From positions 233,208 to 242,462 of the forward strand of contig NZ_ML142851.1 of NCBI RefSeq assembly GCF_004138495.1: a stretch of 9,255 bases of DNA, given 5' to 3'. The translations under genes were made by a program, and so were the position numbers. This document shows positions 7,232 to 9,255 of the stretch, in pieces. The stretch comes from Phytoactinopolyspora endophytica (lineage in GTDB: Bacteria > Actinomycetota > Actinomycetes > Jiangellales > Jiangellaceae). Every line of letters begins with the position of its first letter. The first letter of the stretch is position 1. Under the pieces are notes generated by a model. It was not told the DNA's origin and ran no database searches. It was given only the letters and a program-made list of their open reading frames with translations.

Positions 7232-7629
7232 GGCTCGAGCCTCCTCGGAGCCGCTGCCTGTGGTTGTCCGCACGGTTGCTGCCCTCCTGACGTGCTTTCT
7301 TGACCCCCGACGGTCGCGACGACCCGCCCTACCCACGTCATCCACTCGGAGACCACCGCGTCCAGGGCGCGTCCACCCTCGTCGGTGATATCGACCAGCT
7401 TTCGCCCAGGTCCTCCGACGCCGCCGATCCATTCGGAGCTCAGCTGGCCGCGTTGCTCTAGGCGGCCAAGGACTGGATATAGAGTCCCGCCCTTGATCTC
7501 GCCCAATCCGGCGTCGCGAAGCCGCTGTGCAATCTCGTAGCCGTGGGTGGGACCGTGTTGCCGCACGACCGCGAGGACACACATCTCGATTGCCGCGCGG
7601 GTCCACGACTGGGGCCATTGGTCGGTCAC
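7228..7629 (-). CDS. PadR family transcriptional regulator
   Basis: PadR proteins are dimeric winged-helix repressors that often control their own operon and a membrane or efflux protein. The 133 residues show the family pattern: an AIEMCVLAVV helix at 13-22, HGYEIAQRL at 29-37, the recognition region IKGGTLYPVLGRLEQRG at 45-61, and the wing GPGRKLVDITDEGGRAL at 73-89. A helix at 90-106 would help dimerise. The last 25 or so residues are Gln/Gly/Pro-rich and probably disordered; this DNA also holds the ribosome-binding site of the next gene. The start is the GTG at 7629, which has no Shine-Dalgarno but lies seven bases after a good -10, so the mRNA is probably leaderless. The C-terminal dimer region is short for the family. 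It is co-transcribed with the HAAS protein gene through an ATGA overlap. Confidence 0.92.
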   Translation of the reverse strand: MTDQWPQSWTRAAIEMCVLAVVRQHGPTHGYEIAQRLRDAGLGEIKGGTLYPVLGRLEQRGQLSSEWIGGVGGPGRKLVDITDEGGRALDAVVSEWMTWVGRVVATVGGQESTSGGQQPCGQPQAAAPRRLEP

Positions 7630-7633
7630 TTTA

Positions 7634-7652
7634 TAGATGCTATCGCCATCTA
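7634..7652 (-). promoter_or_regulatory. Dyad operator candidate over the padR promoter
   Basis: TAGATG-N7-CATCTA is a 19-bp inverted repeat with perfect 6-bp arms, four bases before the padR GTG. It fully covers the predicted -10 hexamer, so a bound dimer would block initiation. Self-repression by PadR is common in the family, so PadR is the likely ligand. A second, imperfect dyad bounded by CTAG (7650-7670) adjoins it over the -35 region. Confidence 0.55.
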
Positions 7653-7665
7653 GTTAGCGACACAA
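7637..7665 (-). promoter_or_regulatory. padR promoter, probably giving a leaderless mRNA
   Basis: On the minus strand TTGTGT (7660-7665) is followed after exactly 17 bp by TAGCAT (7637-7642), matching the actinobacterial -35/-10 pattern. Seven bases (CTATAAA) separate the -10 from the padR GTG, so transcription would begin at about the start codon. The absence of any Shine-Dalgarno sequence supports this. Confidence 0.6.
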
Positions 7666-7687
7666 CCTAGATCGCCTGGCCGTCATA

Positions 7688-7710
7688 CTCGCGGGACTTC
7701 AGCTCCCGAG
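7688..7710 (-). terminator. Possible hairpin at the end of the sigma factor gene
   Basis: Read on the minus strand, CTCGGGA (7704-7710) pairs with TCCCGCGAG (7688-7696) around the loop GCTGAAG. This gives a 7-bp GC-rich stem with a two-base bulge that spans the stop codon. No T tract follows. It may limit read-through into padR, which has its own promoter. Confidence 0.3.
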
Positions 7711-8583
7711 GTTCGTGAGATCGAGGCGGCGAAGGCGGTCAGGGTCGCCGAGAATGTCGATCTCGACGATCCTTCCGCTCCTGATGGTGAACCCCATGAT
7801 CGCGAACGGCCGCCCAGGTGGAACAACGACGGCTCCCGCGGCGCCATTGACGAGCGCCGGCCGGACGAACGGAGCAAAGCGCGAGAACGAGTGCGCCCCT
7901 TCGGCCACCGCCCGGGGGCCACGAACAGTTCTCGACGCGCCCGCCGGCTTCGGCCCGAAGTCGGCATGGACCACGACGTCGGGGTCGAGCAGCGCGAGCA
8001 GGGCGTCGAAGTCGCCGTCGCGGGCAGCCGCGAAGAACGCGTCGACGATCTCACGCTGACGTGCGACGTCGGCGTCGGGAAGTGGCTCGGCGTCCCGGAC
8101 CCGACGACGGGCGCGGCTGGCGAGTTGCCGGGTCGCGGACGGGGAGCGTTCGACGATGGACGCGATCTCGTCGAACGGCACACCGAACATGTCATGAAGG
8201 ACGAAGGCGAGCCGCTCCGCGGGCGGGAGCGTCTCGAGCACCATCAGCATCGCCAGGCCGACAGAGTCGGCCAGCAATGTCTCGTGCTCGGGGTCAGTCT
8301 CGTCCTCGCGGCTGATCAGCGGATCGGGTACGTGCGTCTCCAGCGGTTCCTCGCGTCGCGACGTGCGTGAACGGAGCATGTCGAGGCACAAATGCGCGAC
8401 GACGGTGGTCAGCCATCCGCCAAGGTTATGGACGCCGCTCGTGTCGGTGCGGTTGAGCCGGAGCCAGGCCTCCTGCACCGCGTCGTCCGCCTCGCTCAGC
8501 GAGCCCAGCATCCGATAGGCCACCGCCCGCAGATGGCCGCGGTTCTGCTCGAACGCCGTCGTCAGCCAATCTTTCTCGCTCAC
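7699..8583 (-). CDS. ECF sigma factor with SnoaL-like C-terminal domain (ECF41/ECF56, SigJ-like)
   Basis: This protein directs RNA polymerase to a small set of promoters, with its C-terminal domain acting as a built-in regulator in place of an anti-sigma factor. Its 294 residues hold region 2 at about 8-75 (LRAVAYRMLGSLSEADDAVQEAWLR... in two parts, then GGWLTTVVAHLCLDMLRS), a linker with VPDPL at 85-89, region 4 at about 108-162 (LPPAERLAFVLHDMFGVPF, then SATRQLASRARRRV), and a SnoaL-like domain at about 174-290. In classical ECF41 proteins the linker has WLPEP and the tail has DGGGK; here they read HVPDP and DFGPK (208-212), so this is a diverged subgroup. The GTG at 8583 has a strong GGAGGTGA (8588-8595) four bases upstream. 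It is divergent from an MFS exporter, whereas many ECF41 genes adjoin oxidoreductase or carboxymuconolactone decarboxylase genes. Confidence 0.9.
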   Translation of the reverse strand: MSEKDWLTTAFEQNRGHLRAVAYRMLGSLSEADDAVQEAWLRLNRTDTSGVHNLGGWLTTVVAHLCLDMLRSRTSRREEPLETHVPDPLISREDETDPEHETLLADSVGLAMLMVLETLPPAERLAFVLHDMFGVPFDEIASIVERSPSATRQLASRARRRVRDAEPLPDADVARQREIVDAFFAAARDGDFDALLALLDPDVVVHADFGPKPAGASRTVRGPRAVAEGAHSFSRFAPFVRPALVNGAAGAVVVPPGRPFAIMGFTIRSGRIVEIDILGDPDRLRRLDLTNLGS

Positions 8584-8620
8584 GCGGTCACCTCCCTCCG
8601 TCGAGATCCGTCACCGCGCT

Positions 8621-8647
8621 GACGGACGGGACCACGCAAGTGTGACA
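8621..8647 (-). promoter_or_regulatory. ECF41-type promoter of the sigma factor gene
   Basis: On the minus strand TGTCACA (8641-8647) is followed after 16 bp by CGTC (8621-8624). As I recall it, this is the signature reported for promoters recognised by ECF41 sigma factors, often placed before their own genes. Here it lies before the sigma gene and points toward it, with an expected 5' leader of roughly 30 bases, so positive self-regulation is likely. The -35 end touches the ribosome-binding site of the divergent transporter gene. Confidence 0.65.
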
Positions 8648-8654
8648 AGGAGGT
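8647..8654 (+). promoter_or_regulatory. Ribosome-binding site of the MFS exporter gene
   Basis: AAGGAGGT is a near-complete Shine-Dalgarno, eight bases before the ATG at 8663, and it fixes that start. Its first base is the last base of the divergent ECF -35 element. The exporter's own promoter must therefore lie within the sigma factor's control region or its 5' end. Confidence 0.75.
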
Positions 8655-8662
8655 TGGCCGTC

Positions 8663-9255
8663 ATGACAGACGAAACGTCGACTCTGGATCGACGACGGTG
8701 GCTCGCACTGGTCGTCGTGCTCGTCGCCGGGTTCATGGACCTGCTCGACGTGACGATAGTCAACGTGGCGATCCCGAGCATCATGCGGGACCTGGGCGCC
8801 GAGTACAGCCAGATCGAGTGGATCGTGGCCGGCTATGTGCTGGCGTTCGCGGCCGTACTCATCACCGGCGGCCGGCTCGGCGACATCTTCGGACGTAAAC
8901 GGCTGTTCCTTGTCGGCGTCGCCGGCTTCACGGTGGCGTCAGCGCTGTGCGGCGTCGCCGGGGACCCGGTGATGCTGATCGGTGGGCGGTTCCTTCAGGG
9001 TGCTGCAGCCGGTCTGATGGTGCCACAGATCCTGGCGATCATTCACGTCACGTTCCCTCGGCGCGAACGGGGGAAGGTGCTCGGTCTGTGGGGCGGCGTC
9101 TTGGGATCCGCGTCCGTCGCCGGGCTGATTCTCGGTGGTGTCCTGGTGGAGTGGGACGTTCTCGGCTTGGGGTGGCGTCCGATCTTCCTGGTCAACGTGC
9201 CGGTCGGGCTGGCGGCCATGGTCGCGGCATGGTTCGTCGTCCGGGAGTCTCGGTC
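8663..9255 (+). CDS. DHA2-type MFS drug exporter, 3' end missing
   Basis: This is the first 197 residues of a major facilitator proton-antiporter of the 14-helix DHA2 (EmrB/QacA) type, which pumps drugs or lipophilic compounds out through the cell membrane. Visible marks are the first helix with MDLLDVTIVNVAIPSI at 25-40, motif A GGRLGDIFGRKR at 69-80 in the loop between helices 2 and 3, GRFLQGAAAGLMVPQ at 108-122 in helix 4, and a motif C-like stretch at 144-159 ending GLILGG. The usual proline of motif C is Leu155 here. About six membrane helices are present; full proteins are 450-550 residues, so more than half lies beyond the right edge. The start is fixed by AAGGAGGT. It is divergent from the ECF sigma gene, which suggests shared control. 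The substrate cannot be told from sequence. Confidence 0.92.
   Translation, partial: MTDETSTLDRRRWLALVVVLVAGFMDLLDVTIVNVAIPSIMRDLGAEYSQIEWIVAGYVLAFAAVLITGGRLGDIFGRKRLFLVGVAGFTVASALCGVAGDPVMLIGGRFLQGAAAGLMVPQILAIIHVTFPRRERGKVLGLWGGVLGSASVAGLILGGVLVEWDVLGLGWRPIFLVNVPVGLAAMVAAWFVVRESR

Noticed and set aside
7232..7618. Extended N-terminus of the HAAS protein gene
   Set aside because: The extra 129 residues are Arg-rich and antisense-like in composition, lie in a shifted frame of padR, and a strong ribosome-binding site marks the ATG at 7231.

Overview
The window is chromosomal DNA of a high-GC actinomycete. Third codon positions are mostly G or C, GTG starts are common, Shine-Dalgarno sequences are purine-rich, and the gene set is typical of that group: an SbcCD nuclease, a PadR/HAAS membrane pair, an ECF sigma factor with a SnoaL tail, and a DHA2 drug transporter. 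The species cannot be named from this stretch. No RNA gene, insertion sequence or CRISPR array was seen.

Layout. Positions 1-5148 (minus strand) read as one transcription unit, sbcD-sbcC-KAS III. The sbcD stop codon directly abuts the sbcC start (TAG-ATG), and a FabH-like ketoacyl-ACP synthase III follows 49 bp after sbcC and runs off the left edge. Positions 5149-5398 are a divergent intergenic region that ends in four tandem 23-bp repeats (5306-5397). Positions 5399-6673 (plus strand) hold a lone AAA ATPase/DUF4143 gene whose GTG start lies one base after the last repeat. Positions 6710-7629 (minus strand) hold a padR regulator overlapping (ATGA) a three-helix HAAS-type membrane protein. 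The pair has a recognisable, apparently leaderless promoter covered by a dyad operator. Positions 7699-8583 (minus strand) hold an ECF41/ECF56-like sigma factor, with a close match to the ECF41 promoter signature upstream. Positions 8663-9255 (plus strand) hold the start of a divergent DHA2-type MFS exporter that runs off the right edge.

How the genes work together. SbcC and SbcD form the Mre11/Rad50-type complex that opens DNA hairpins and blocked ends. The PadR/HAAS pair looks like a self-regulated membrane-response module. The sigma factor and exporter share a 79-bp control region, which suggests linked control. The DUF4143 gene, with its private repeat array and more AT-tolerant codon use, looks like a transferred unit set between conserved genes. 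It is the most interesting part of the window: the array touches the start codon, its TAGCGT hexamers recur exactly 23 bp apart, and one junction between units forms a perfect hairpin.
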